Translations under genes and position numbers: made by a program
Assembly: GCA_026400835.1 (NCBI GenBank)
Contig: JAPLOA010000075.1
Coordinates: 1-64,000 of the forward strand
Origin: Planctomycetales bacterium
Lineage (GTDB): Bacteria > Planctomycetota > Planctomycetia > Planctomycetales > Planctomycetaceae
DNA length: 64,000 bases
Reading direction: 5' to 3'
Notes under the pieces: generated by a model
Database searches by the model: none
Told to the model about the DNA's origin: nothing
The model's input: only the letters and a program-made list of their open reading frames with translations
In this document: piece by piece, positions 36,984-47,317 of the stretch
How the letters are laid out: each line of letters starts with the position of its first letter
Position numbering within the stretch: the first letter of the stretch is position 1

Positions 36984-39900
36984 TCAACTGGTTTTTAGCC
37001 AGCCAATTCGATAACCCGTAACGGTCAATAATCGATCTCCGTTATGCCCCTGCAACTGGAAGTTCCAGACGGCCCCGGAATCCGAGAGATTAGTCTGCTG
37101 GATTCGAACGAGACATGGCTCGCCAGGATCAGGCAGACGACCAAATTCGATCTGGTCAAATCGCACTGGAAGACTGGGCTTCTGGTGACGATGCCACGCT
37201 GCATATCCAACGGCGTACAGACACGCATCCATCGTGGAACAAGGCACTGTAAACCCGCGGGCACGAGATCCACCAAACAACTGCACTGGCGCTGAGGAGG
37301 CAATTCGACCAAAAATGGTCTCCCCATCATCTGCGATTTCTCGCAATTCCTGAAGTTCAGGGCCATGATAGATCACGCCCTCGGGGTCAACATATTCTAT
37401 TCGCTTCCAGACAGGATCATGCGGACGCTGAATTACGGCATTCGAAGGCGTCTGCTGAAAGCCGCGGCTGATATCAAATTTCGCCCGGAAGAACTCTCTA
37501 TCTTCCTCGACCATTCGGCCATCACGTCGACGCACATCTGCAAGCAGTCGACATTCGATAGTTCCATCTTCTGCCGGACGTGTCTGCACAGTAACTGCCA
37601 GCGGATCATCCGTAGAGAACCTGATCGCCTGTAACGCACGTGCTTCAATACATACGCCGGGACTTGAATCGCCCGTTCTGACTCGAACAGCTTCCGCCAT
37701 CAGCTCAAGGGCTACTACGAACGGCAGGGTAGGACGCCCCTGAACTCGATGCTGCGACAGGAATCGATCGGTGACTGGATTGAGGGTAACAACACTCGAA
37801 CACACTCCATCCGCATGCTCAGTGAAGCTCGTCGGAATGAGTGGCACCGGCAACGCCTGACCAGCATCTCCGGTGAGCGACAAACGCTCCGCAGGAAAGA
37901 ACTTTCGGAAGTAACTTTCATCAGTGATCAGAACTTCTGCTTCGCTTCCGCCGAATTCGACTTCATTCATGAAGTGCTCAATGCCCTCCCGAGCCGGCAT
38001 GAACTCCATGTCGATCATTTCCAGCGCTAACTTTGCTTCGGGTTTCGTGGCCATGCCAATGTCACCCCAGGCATGCCAGTGAAAGGTAAAGCTCCGAACC
38101 TCGGGACGTTCGCTTCTGTATCGATCGACAATCTTGGCCATCATATCGTTGGCCAGAGAATAGTCCGTGTGGCCATTGGCACCAAACCGACCGCTGATCG
38201 ATCCAAAGGCTACAAAACACTCAAGCGGATCAGTCTGCGTTGCCTGCATCAGTGCGAGCGACCCATCAATCTTCGCCTGCAAACACTTCTCAACTTTGTC
38301 GGGACGTTTTCGATCGAACCGAGCGTCCTGACCAGCTCCTGCTCCATGAATGACGCCGTTCAACGGTCCGAACTGCTCCCGAATTCTTCGAACCGTAAGT
38401 TCCACATCCGAAAAATCTGAAACGTCGCAACAGTGGTATGTGGCTTCAACATTCTGACGGCGACATTCACGCAGAGTGGCGTCAATCTCAATCGCCTTTT
38501 CTGTGTTCCGCCACGCTTCAACAGGATTCTCGCCGCGAGAAGACGCTTCCTGCATTATGCTGCGACGCACGCCGCCACGATCAGATGCCACCATCCGCAC
38601 AAAGTCATCACTTAACTGAGGGGCAGGGGCGGTCCCCAGCATGTGGATCCGCAGGTCATATTTCTTCGCGAGGGTCGTAGCGATCACCGCGGTGATTCCG
38701 CGACCTCCTCCAGAAACGATCCATGTTCCACCCCTGATTATCTGCTTCTTATAGCCAAACGCCGCTTCTTTTAACGGGGCAGCAATCGCCTGAACCGACA
38801 GTCGTTCGGGCTCCTGAGGAGTCACGTTTGACGATCGGAACGCAATCTCCATGTCGTACGACGGAACGGCCAACTCCTGCATAACTCCCGCTGCAATCTC
38901 CGACATGCTCATGCCGGACGCCACATCGACTACCTTCATGGGCGTCGTTCGAAACCCCCGCATCCAGCATTCGATAAGCATCGCCTTCACGAGCCCTCCA
39001 ATGGCCTCTATGCTGCGCACACTTCGCCCGCTGAAGCCGAATTCTCCTCCCAGTTGGGTCACGGAAACAACGCTGGCATCTTCCATTCGGTTGGCATCAA
39101 TAGTCTTTTGCATCCAGAGCTGACAGATTCTGAATGGCGAGGTCAATGCAGCAGACCGACGCGATTTCCAATCAGACTCTGAAAGGCTTTGCGCCGACCG
39201 ATTGTCGAACGCCATTGTCAGAAACAAATGGGGCGTCGGTGTGTGCTGCCAGAGTTCAGTGAGAGTTCTCTCGATCTGCTCGATCGGACCATCGGTATTG
39301 AGCACAAACACTTTTTGCCCAAGCTGTTGTACGCGATCCGCAATCGCGTCCGCGAGAGCGTTGGCACCGAGGATGAGAACGGCTCCTTTGAGCTCAGGAG
39401 TCAGTGGCATGTCTTTCCGCCGAGGTGCAGAAACGACTCGCAATGTGTAACGATTTGTTTTTTGCCCGCTGCTTTCTTTAGGTGCAACGGACGGAGAGTC
39501 ATCGCGATCAGATGTTACAGGCCGCTTTAAAGGCTCCTCAACAGGAATCCTTGTCAGACGATTGGCCGCATGGTCCTGCTCCAAAACCAACGATGCAGCT
39601 AGTCTGACTGACGAGTCTGAAACACCGGCAGCTTCAGCAATCCCCTTAAGATGGGCGACCTCGGAAGCCGACCAGGCTCTGTCCTCAGCGGAAACGTTCT
39701 GCCCGTAGACCATTGATCGCAGGGCTGCGCGAATTTCTGCTTGAAACTTTTGGCCGACAACGGTTCCTGTTGAATGCGCGGTCTCAGTTGACTTGCCACG
39801 ACTGTCTGCCGGAACAAGCCATGCAGACCAGTCCGAAGACAACGCACTGACCGGCGCAACGCCTCGCACCTGCGACGTCGCTGATACAGCAGCCACTCCT

Positions 39901-42900
39901 GGCGGCCTTGCTGCTGCGGGATTCAAGGAAAGCGATGACTCAGGCGGAGTTGAAAATTCGTGCCGACTTCCCCACGAGTTATCAGCACTCTTCACAACAG
40001 GAGGCTCAGCAGGAGTAGCAACCATCGAATGTATGCCCGACGCTTGTGGCCCCTCTTCAGATCCACCTGCATGCGTGATCAGAAACTCACGAATTCCACG
40101 CAATGTTCTGAAACGGGCCTGCGCGATGGATTCCAGTGTCAGTGACTCCAGATTGAACTGTTCACGCATCTCACCAATCAATTGCGCAAGCTTAATACTG
40201 TCCAGTCCCAGATCGGCCTCCAGGTCAGCATCGATATCCACGATGTCACGCGAATATCCCGTCTGATCGACGACATAGTCAATCAGCAGTGCGTCAAGTC
40301 GATCGCTGGACGGAAGCAGGCTGCTGTTGGTTCGCACAGGAACGGAAACCACAGCAGCATGAACTTCCACGGATTGAACTGATGGCTGAACAGGAGAAAA
40401 TACTGTCGCCGTTGGCACCTGTCGAGGCTTGCTGTCGGCCGCAAGCTTCTGCGCGACACGAACGGCGTCATCCAGCGTTCTGACAGAGTCCAGCCGCAAT
40501 GATTCAGGTCGAACAGTCAGACCCATCCATTCGCCGAGTTCTCCCAGAATCTGTGCCTTCTTGATACTGTCAACACCAAGGTCTGCTTCAAGGTCTGCTT
40601 CGAAGTCAATAACTTCCGGAGCATAACCGGTCAGCTCAATGACAAGATCTCGAACGAAGGCTCGCAACTGCGCATCGGAGAATGCTGGTGTGGCGGCAGC
40701 AGCTTGTATTGGAACAGCCGAAGTGACAGCTTCTGACAGCGTTAATGGCTGAAGAACAGGCTGATCGGGTTGCGATGGCTGGCTTACCTGCGATCCCACT
40801 TCAGACGCATCTTTTCGAACAGGCTTCCTGAGGACTCGCCGTGACTTCGTGACATCAATCACTGCTCCGGATGAACCCACGGCAGCAGAACCAGTACTCT
40901 CGGCCACAACGATTTGCGTTGGGAAGACTGATCGAGATCCTGAGTTGTTTACCTGCGGCTTGATTGTATTGCCGGTCACGCATTCCACGACAGCATTCAC
41001 CATTGCCATGCGTTCGATGTAAGACTGTCCGGGAACATCGAGACTCAGACACAAAGCCTGGGAGTCGACAATGTCGCGATTCATGCGAGTCAGCACATCA
41101 TTGGGGCCGACTTCGAGGAATACTCGGAAGCCTTCACCAAGCATCCGCTGAATCGACGGCAGATACATCACTGGCTGCGTCAACTGACGCACAAGGCTTT
41201 GGCGGATCCCCGATGGTTCTGCCAGATATTGGACGCTCGTCGCAGACAGGAATCCACAAACTGGAGGGCGCATCGACACACCGGCCGACATTCGTTCAAA
41301 CGCAATTTCTGCGTCAGCCAGAAGGGGAGTGTGAAATGGAGCCGGAACCGGGATCGACATTGATGCCAGTCCCTGTCGATCCAGCAGTGCCTTGGCACTC
41401 GAAATTCCTTCACGACTGCCCGCAATGACCGTTTGTCTCGATGAATTCAAGTGAGTGACATACGCTGGTAATGCAGCAGACTTCAGGATTGCATCGACTT
41501 CATGAACCGCGGCGCGAACTGAAAGCAAGCCACCCGGAGTTCGCATATGCGACATTACGGCATTGGCTCGGTGTTTGGCCAGCTCGACCGTTTGCGATAA
41601 CGAGGTTACGCTTGATGCAAGCGAAGCGGTAAATTCACCAAAGCTGTGTCCGAGAACTGCATCCGGGCGATGGCCTTCCGCCTTCAATGCTTCCGTCAAC
41701 GCGGCTGTGACTCCCAGAATCCACGCTTGTGCCCACCAGACGTCTTCACCGGGTTTGATCGAGCTATTGCCGAAAGCATCGCTGAGTCTGGGAAGATGGT
41801 TTGACACATAAAGATCATCTACGGCAGCAAGTGTTCGCCTCGCGTGTTCGTTCACAGCGAAAACGGCAGGTGTCTCTGTGTAATGCGATCCTTGCCCGGG
41901 GAACAGCCAGGCAACGCGTGTTGCTTCATTAAATGTCTGCCAAAGAATCACTCGTTCACGATCAAGTACTGCGCGGAATCGGCCAGACTCCGCCGACTTA
42001 ACGGCGGCATTGAGCCGATCTTTAAGTTGCCCGACATCACTGGCCAGAATTACCACACGGAACACGTCGTGCTCTGTGAAGGCAGGACACGAATGGCCAG
42101 TGCCTGAAGGGCTGCGGCTTCGATTGACCTGCGACAACTCGAGAAAGCGATTTGGTGACTGAACGGCCTCTTTCAGCAGCCTCAGCAATTCTGCACCAGA
42201 TGTGCCTCCAAATCGCACGCTGAGTGGCAGGCCGTGGGGTGTTGCAACGGGATTCGTCATGATTCGAGTTACTTGATGAGTCGATAAGTTTTGAGAGAGA
42301 ACCGAGTTATTGTTCTTTGGCGAACTTGCCAGCGGGGGAAGAACCTTTTGCCGAAGCGAGACTTTCAGGTCTGCCTGAATGACGACTCCGTCCACTGTTT
42401 TTGTAGCAACGGGAATCGTTGAGTGCCGTGTCGAGTCTGGTGCATACGACTCCACATCGGTGCCCAATGTTTCTGCTGTGATTCTGACCAGCGAGTGTGC
42501 TCCCGCAAGATAACCTATCTTTCGGACAATGGCGGCGTCGGCAGCATTCAGTGTCTGAATAGCCTCGCGGCACTCTCCGGAACTCAATAACGATCCCTCT
42601 GGAACGCACGAAGTGCGTTGGCCGACTTCGTTGAGGATCCCATAGATCGGCAGTCCAAGCCGCATCGCGTCCGAGAGTCGACAAAGCATCAGAGTCACAA
42701 CGCCTTCGCCCGGGAGAATCTGATGACAATCGTCGGGAACATCGTCGGGACTTCCGGATCTCACGAGCCTTCCAGTCATATCGAGCGATTCAAACGCTGA
42801 CAGGCTCATTGATCGCTGAGCAGAACCGCAAACAACCATGTCGCATGTTTCTGCTCGGAGCTGATCCATCGCGACAGTCAACGCCGCAAGCCCCGAAGTA

Positions 42901-45089
42901 TCGTCGCTATCAAGTGCAGCGGCTCCCCCCATCAGGTCGAATGTTTTGGCAACTCTGGAGGCCAGCGTGCTGGCTGTGAAACTTCCTGTTTCGTCGAGCA
43001 GGGCAGGGCGATTCTTAAGGATAATCTTTCGGAATTCTTCAGTAGTTTTGTCGGCAAGGTCCGAAGAGATCCCTTTGGACAGCATTGATGCCATCATTCG
43101 CTGACAGATTTCAGGCAGCCTCATTCCAACCTGAAGCTGATCTCCGAACTCACCACCAAAGATAGTTCCGATGACAACTCCGACTCGTTGACGATCGACA
43201 GGCCACACGGTCTCTTTTGCGGTTGATTTCTGTGCCGTGGGATTAACAACTTCCGCAATTGATGCCGCAGAATTCGTCATCTCGGCTAAAGCCTGAGCGA
43301 CAGCATCTATCAACATCATTTGAACTGGATTAGCTTGCTGGACCTGCTTCGGCGGAATGCGGTAACGAGCCCCATCGAAGGTGAAGTCATTAATGAAACC
43401 TCCGCGACAATGGGGCGACGAATATGTCAGAGGAGATTCGCCTGAAACAATTCCCGCACCATTTCGCCATCGCTCCACAGGCGCGTCGGAGATAGCGGAA
43501 TGGGGAGATCTCAGGACTGTTCGGAACTCGTGCAGGTTCTTCGCCCCGGCAACGACAATTCCACGACCGACGATGGCAATTGGTTCCGGAACACGAGATT
43601 GCTCGTTCGTTTCAGCGACTCGTTTCATCCCGGGGGCTATTTGTCCGCGATGCTCTTCAATAACAACATGAGCATTCAAACCGCCGATACCGAAAGCACT
43701 CACCGCAGCACGACGTGGCCGCCTTTCCAGTTCTTCTTCAGGCCACGCGGCTCCCGCGGCAACCACTCTTACCGGCGCTGTTGACCAATCATAATTGTGA
43801 TTGGGATGCTCAAATCGCAGGGACGGAGGAATCTGACGACGGCGCATGGCCAGCAGAACTTTGACTACACCAATCAACCCAGCAGCTTCCAGCGTATGAC
43901 CGATGTTGGACTTTACGCTTCCAAGGAGAAGCCGTTGCTGCGGCAATCTGCCATCCGGAAACGCGGGACTTCGATCGGCCAGATATCTCAATGTTTCCAG
44001 CTCGGTCGCATCGCCCAGTTGAGTGCTGGTCGCATGCGCCTCCATGTAGTCGATGTCCAACACTGCAGAATCGACATACGCTCGCTGCAGGGCCAGGACC
44101 TGACCTTCCATTCGTGGAGCCCACAGACTGCGTCCCTTGCCATCCGATGCCATGCCTACGCCACAGACGACGCCTAGAATTGGCAGTGAGAATTGTTCGG
44201 CTTTGTCCTGCGTCGTTATGACAATCGCGACATAACCTTCCGAACTCACAAGACCGCTGGCACCATCGTCAAATGGTCGCGAATCAGTGGCCGTGCAGGC
44301 CTGGGAGTGAGAAAAGAGAATCAGGTTGTCAACATTGTTGTAGGTCGCTCCCCCCACGATCGCACTGTCCAGCCGACCTGCTCGAATCGCGAGTATTGCC
44401 TGAGACAGGGCTACCAGAGATGAAGCACACGCGGCGTCGATTACAGACCGCGGACCAGTGAGGCCCAGAACCCGCGATGCTAACGCTGCTGCCTGATAAG
44501 CATGAAAACTCGGAACAGCACCAATACGACGAGAAGGACGGACTTCTCGAACAGAATGAGCCACTTCAGAAATAATCTGTCGACGAACGTTCTCAGGAAG
44601 CTGACGGAATGCGTCAATATCATCAACGAATGAAAGCGCTTCCTCGATCTGTGTCCCGAGGCTTAGTCCTCCACCGGATTTCGTGCCGCCGGAGTGTCCG
44701 ACGTAAACGCCGGTCCGCTGCAAACGAGAATCTTCCCGTTGCAAAGTCGCATTCCGCCAGGCTGTGGCTGCCACCTCGGCAAACTGCACATGAGCGGCGT
44801 CGAAGAGTGATTCGGTCTGCGAAGGCAGTGGGCAGACTTCTCGATTCAGCGGACGCTCAGGAACGATTCCTCCCAGAGTCGTATATGACTTTCCGGTTTT
44901 CCCTTTTTGTGAGTCAAAATACAGGTCTCGGTCACATCGATCCGGTGGAAGTTGGCCATAGCCCGTTCGTCCGTTGAAAAGCAGGTCAGCAAATTCAGTG
45001 ACGCTGTCCGCTCCGGGAACACGACAGGCAATGCCCACAATAACGACTGGTGATTCAACCCCTGCAGATTCGGAAGGCCTAGCGGACAT
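36984..45089 (-). CDS. PUFA-synthase-like iterative type I polyketide/fatty acid synthase
   Basis: The 2701-residue enzyme starts at the ATG at 45089, which has GGAGG six bases upstream (GTCGGAGGTCGCTT); the frame opens 18 codons earlier. Domain order: KS (about 15-440, active Cys221 in DAACASSL, EAHATST and SNIGHT histidines); a KS-like domain (about 500-900) with Asp730 where the Cys should be; AT (about 1040-1340, GHSFGE, Ser1149); two ACPs with LGVDSIK and LGLDSIK (Ser1508, Ser1631); KR with a PfaA-type structural half (about 1820-2370, GGGRGITA, Tyr2310); and DH (about 2410-2690, QHRVQGRP, His2447). No ER or thioesterase is present. The DSIK ACPs and KR-DH end resemble PUFA synthase PfaA. 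Likely cytoplasmic; the product is unknown. Confidence 0.9.
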   Translation of the reverse strand: MSARPSESAGVESPVVIVGIACRVPGADSVTEFADLLFNGRTGYGQLPPDRCDRDLYFDSQKGKTGKSYTTLGGIVPERPLNREVCPLPSQTESLFDAAHVQFAEVAATAWRNATLQREDSRLQRTGVYVGHSGGTKSGGGLSLGTQIEEALSFVDDIDAFRQLPENVRRQIISEVAHSVREVRPSRRIGAVPSFHAYQAAALASRVLGLTGPRSVIDAACASSLVALSQAILAIRAGRLDSAIVGGATYNNVDNLILFSHSQACTATDSRPFDDGASGLVSSEGYVAIVITTQDKAEQFSLPILGVVCGVGMASDGKGRSLWAPRMEGQVLALQRAYVDSAVLDIDYMEAHATSTQLGDATELETLRYLADRSPAFPDGRLPQQRLLLGSVKSNIGHTLEAAGLIGVVKVLLAMRRRQIPPSLRFEHPNHNYDWSTAPVRVVAAGAAWPEEELERRPRRAAVSAFGIGGLNAHVVIEEHRGQIAPGMKRVAETNEQSRVPEPIAIVGRGIVVAGAKNLHEFRTVLRSPHSAISDAPVERWRNGAGIVSGESPLTYSSPHCRGGFINDFTFDGARYRIPPKQVQQANPVQMMLIDAVAQALAEMTNSAASIAEVVNPTAQKSTAKETVWPVDRQRVGVVIGTIFGGEFGDQLQVGMRLPEICQRMMASMLSKGISSDLADKTTEEFRKIILKNRPALLDETGSFTASTLASRVAKTFDLMGGAAALDSDDTSGLAALTVAMDQLRAETCDMVVCGSAQRSMSLSAFESLDMTGRLVRSGSPDDVPDDCHQILPGEGVVTLMLCRLSDAMRLGLPIYGILNEVGQRTSCVPEGSLLSSGECREAIQTLNAADAAIVRKIGYLAGAHSLVRITAETLGTDVESYAPDSTRHSTIPVATKTVDGVVIQADLKVSLRQKVLPPLASSPKNNNSVLSQNLSTHQVTRIMTNPVATPHGLPLSVRFGGTSGAELLRLLKEAVQSPNRFLELSQVNRSRSPSGTGHSCPAFTEHDVFRVVILASDVGQLKDRLNAAVKSAESGRFRAVLDRERVILWQTFNEATRVAWLFPGQGSHYTETPAVFAVNEHARRTLAAVDDLYVSNHLPRLSDAFGNSSIKPGEDVWWAQAWILGVTAALTEALKAEGHRPDAVLGHSFGEFTASLASSVTSLSQTVELAKHRANAVMSHMRTPGGLLSVRAAVHEVDAILKSAALPAYVTHLNSSRQTVIAGSREGISSAKALLDRQGLASMSIPVPAPFHTPLLADAEIAFERMSAGVSMRPPVCGFLSATSVQYLAEPSGIRQSLVRQLTQPVMYLPSIQRMLGEGFRVFLEVGPNDVLTRMNRDIVDSQALCLSLDVPGQSYIERMAMVNAVVECVTGNTIKPQVNNSGSRSVFPTQIVVAESTGSAAVGSSGAVIDVTKSRRVLRKPVRKDASEVGSQVSQPSQPDQPVLQPLTLSEAVTSAVPIQAAAATPAFSDAQLRAFVRDLVIELTGYAPEVIDFEADLEADLGVDSIKKAQILGELGEWMGLTVRPESLRLDSVRTLDDAVRVAQKLAADSKPRQVPTATVFSPVQPSVQSVEVHAAVVSVPVRTNSSLLPSSDRLDALLIDYVVDQTGYSRDIVDIDADLEADLGLDSIKLAQLIGEMREQFNLESLTLESIAQARFRTLRGIREFLITHAGGSEEGPQASGIHSMVATPAEPPVVKSADNSWGSRHEFSTPPESSLSLNPAAARPPGVAAVSATSQVRGVAPVSALSSDWSAWLVPADSRGKSTETAHSTGTVVGQKFQAEIRAALRSMVYGQNVSAEDRAWSASEVAHLKGIAEAAGVSDSSVRLAASLVLEQDHAANRLTRIPVEEPLKRPVTSDRDDSPSVAPKESSGQKTNRYTLRVVSAPRRKDMPLTPELKGAVLILGANALADAIADRVQQLGQKVFVLNTDGPIEQIERTLTELWQHTPTPHLFLTMAFDNRSAQSLSESDWKSRRSAALTSPFRICQLWMQKTIDANRMEDASVVSVTQLGGEFGFSGRSVRSIEAIGGLVKAMLIECWMRGFRTTPMKVVDVASGMSMSEIAAGVMQELAVPSYDMEIAFRSSNVTPQEPERLSVQAIAAPLKEAAFGYKKQIIRGGTWIVSGGGRGITAVIATTLAKKYDLRIHMLGTAPAPQLSDDFVRMVASDRGGVRRSIMQEASSRGENPVEAWRNTEKAIEIDATLRECRRQNVEATYHCCDVSDFSDVELTVRRIREQFGPLNGVIHGAGAGQDARFDRKRPDKVEKCLQAKIDGSLALMQATQTDPLECFVAFGSISGRFGANGHTDYSLANDMMAKIVDRYRSERPEVRSFTFHWHAWGDIGMATKPEAKLALEMIDMEFMPAREGIEHFMNEVEFGGSEAEVLITDESYFRKFFPAERLSLTGDAGQALPVPLIPTSFTEHADGVCSSVVTLNPVTDRFLSQHRVQGRPTLPFVVALELMAEAVRVRTGDSSPGVCIEARALQAIRFSTDDPLAVTVQTRPAEDGTIECRLLADVRRRDGRMVEEDREFFRAKFDISRGFQQTPSNAVIQRPHDPVWKRIEYVDPEGVIYHGPELQELREIADDGETIFGRIASSAPVQLFGGSRARGFTVPCSTMDACLYAVGYAAWHRHQKPSLPVRFDQIEFGRLPDPGEPCLVRIQQTNLSDSGAVWNFQLQGHNGDRLLTVTGYRIGWLKTS

Positions 45090-46647
45090 AAGCGACCTCC
45101 GACTTGCTGCTGACCTGACTCGCATGTCGCTGAACGGCCGCAATCAGTTTTGAAAAGCTTTCAATCAAGCCTGTTGATGGACCAAGCTGAAGGGTGCGGT
45201 CCTGAAGTGCGTGGTGATCATGATAAAAATCTGATTCAGTCAACAACACTCCTGCCGCTGACGCCTGTGCAACCGTCTTATGACCCGTTGTCAGTTCCCC
45301 AAAGACTGTGGAGGAAACAATTATGCGAGAAGGCGCGTTTCCGGCGTGAGCAGTTCTGACAGTCCAGCCGCGTCTGTTTTCTTCAACAACCCACTGTCCA
45401 CCGCAGGGTCCACAGACTTCGATACCGAAAACGCTGGCTGGCAACAAATCCGCCTGATCCATGCTTCGATCGCAATCGAATCTGAACTGATCCCACGCGG
45501 AAGGAGTTAGCCGCAGCACAGTCGGTGGTACTCCCGGTCTAGTCTGTCGCATGCAAAAGTCGCGAAGACGTTCCACTGTCAGTTGCGGCAAATCTGCTTC
45601 TTTGCAGAGTTGCATGGCGTAAACAGTGTTTGTGCGGTCAAACACCGGATCATCCTTGAAGTAAGGCTTAAACGCCGCCACAAATGGCGCGGCCTGTTCA
45701 TCAATCTGTGCCATCGCCTCGACTCGTCGCGATGGCAATTTCACACCACCTTCAAGGACGGCAGCCCGAAAACCATCTTCCAGTTCCGAAGCGGATGTTC
45801 CAGCGGCACTGGTGAGGTGATAGGTGTCGCCGTGAAGAGCAGGGCGACGGTAAATCTCCGCGATCATCGTCGCGACCCAGTCGACAGTCACAATATTCTT
45901 ACGTTCATGGCCACTGAAACCCAGACGTCGAAACCAATCACCTCGCTCCGGAAGTCCAAAACGTTGACTCAGCGCCTGAAACATCACGAATGCACTGTTG
46001 ATCGTTTGATCCGACCTCATGCTGGTTGTTGGGTGCAGATCAATGACAATTGAAGGCCGATAAACCGTGAGCGAGGTGATCTGCTGTGACTGACGCAGCA
46101 TTTGCTCCGACATCGTTTTGCTGCGTTCATAGTCGTTGCCAAACTCCTGTCCGACGTTTGACTCTCGTTCCAGAATGCAACCTGTTCTCAATCCCGCGAT
46201 ATAGGCTGTTGATACATAGTGCCACTCATTGATTCCTGCAGAGGAAGCTAATTCGAGCAGATTCCGGGTTCCGTCCACATTCGTTCGATAGGGCTCATTA
46301 TCCGGATGCTCACTGGCTGGCTTGAAAAGGAGATTTGCTGCGGAGTGAATGACGCTTCCACAGTTCGCGTTTAACCAGGCATGATCCGTCCCTGACAACC
46401 CAAGTCCCGCAGAACAGAGTTCTCCGTCGAGCACCACCGGACGAACAAACAAGCGGTGGAATCGTTCTTCAAGCCTGCGCATCAGCGATTCGATGCGTTC
46501 CTGCGCCGACTGCCGACGATTGCCGCGGACAAGGACAGCCACGGGCAATTCACAGCTTAATAGTCGCGCAAGGACGAGCCCGCCGACGAGGCCTGTCGCT
46601 CCTGTCAGCAATACGAATGGCCGATCTTGACCAGCACTCTTGAGCAT
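45079..46647 (-). CDS. NAD(P)-dependent thioester/fatty acyl reductase with extra C-terminal domain
   Basis: The first gene of the operon encodes 522 residues. The Rossmann motif TGATGLVG (15-22) opens an extended SDR. STAYIAG and YERSK (Tyr173, Lys177) are the active site. The pattern (CGSVIHSAANL, NVDGTRNLLELA, FDRTNT) matches thioester reductase and fatty acyl reductase domains such as HglB/HetM or FAR. It would release the acyl chain from ACP as aldehyde or alcohol. Residues about 390-522 form an extra domain (VCGPCGGQWVVEENRRGW) that might be SCP2-like, with low certainty. The stop overlaps the megasynthase start by 11 bases. Confidence 0.83.
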   Translation of the reverse strand: MLKSAGQDRPFVLLTGATGLVGGLVLARLLSCELPVAVLVRGNRRQSAQERIESLMRRLEERFHRLFVRPVVLDGELCSAGLGLSGTDHAWLNANCGSVIHSAANLLFKPASEHPDNEPYRTNVDGTRNLLELASSAGINEWHYVSTAYIAGLRTGCILERESNVGQEFGNDYERSKTMSEQMLRQSQQITSLTVYRPSIVIDLHPTTSMRSDQTINSAFVMFQALSQRFGLPERGDWFRRLGFSGHERKNIVTVDWVATMIAEIYRRPALHGDTYHLTSAAGTSASELEDGFRAAVLEGGVKLPSRRVEAMAQIDEQAAPFVAAFKPYFKDDPVFDRTNTVYAMQLCKEADLPQLTVERLRDFCMRQTRPGVPPTVLRLTPSAWDQFRFDCDRSMDQADLLPASVFGIEVCGPCGGQWVVEENRRGWTVRTAHAGNAPSRIIVSSTVFGELTTGHKTVAQASAAGVLLTESDFYHDHHALQDRTLQLGPSTGLIESFSKLIAAVQRHASQVSSKSEVAYVR

Positions 46648-47317
46648 GTATCCGTTCTTTTCGCCTGAATTCCGGGCTTCATTGCCGGCAAGGTTGTCAC
46701 AAATTCGCAGCGTCTACACAAATTCTTAGTGAGTCATACTGCCGGGACATAACCCCACCGCGTCTATGCCGTTGCATCTTGAGAAGCCCACCCTGGGAAA
46801 CGCACGGAAAAACTAGCCCAACTCACTTCGTGGCGGCGAAAACACCCGTTTTTTCGGGACAGTCTGCCTGTATCAAACCCTGAAAGGGTCGAATTGTGGC
46901 AATTATTCGGGTCGGTGGAAGCGAGTCAACGCAGCTTAGCCAGACTTGGTGGCCCAGGTTGGCAGCATACCTAACCTCGCAACACCTCATCGTTGGAGCT
47001 GAAACAAAAGAATACTGAACAAAAGTACATTCCCACAATCGACGGTTGTGTCTCGGTGTCAACGCCATCTGATCAATTCACGTTTCGGCCGGCAGTCGAC
47101 TGCGCCGCGGCAATTGCCTTCGCCTTCACCGAGTGAAGTCTTCAGGAATTACCTGACAGCGGACGGCGCCAGGCTGAACAGACCATTTACTCTGGCGCAG
47201 TGCCAGGAGAACCTCTTTCTTTCCTGGCCCAAAAAACCTACGAATCTATTGCCGCAGCCCGCATTGAGGAGAACAAACTCAGGTTCAATCAGACAGTATG
47301 GAGTTGGGAATCGGGTT
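46648..47317. other. 670-bp region between the polyketide operon and the large PQQ gene
   Basis: Both flanking genes are on the minus strand, so this holds the operon promoter and the 3' end of the large PQQ gene. Short frames on either strand have no recognisable product. No terminator-like hairpin with a T-run was seen. Confidence 0.5.
46698..46725. promoter_or_regulatory. 9-bp direct repeat upstream of the biosynthetic operon
   Basis: CACAAATTC occurs at 46698-46706 and 46717-46725, 19 bases from start to start (about two helical turns), 51 to 78 bases before the start of the first operon gene at 46647. This could be a transcription factor site near the operon promoter. Two copies of 9 bp in 28 bases may still be chance. 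Confidence 0.35.
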
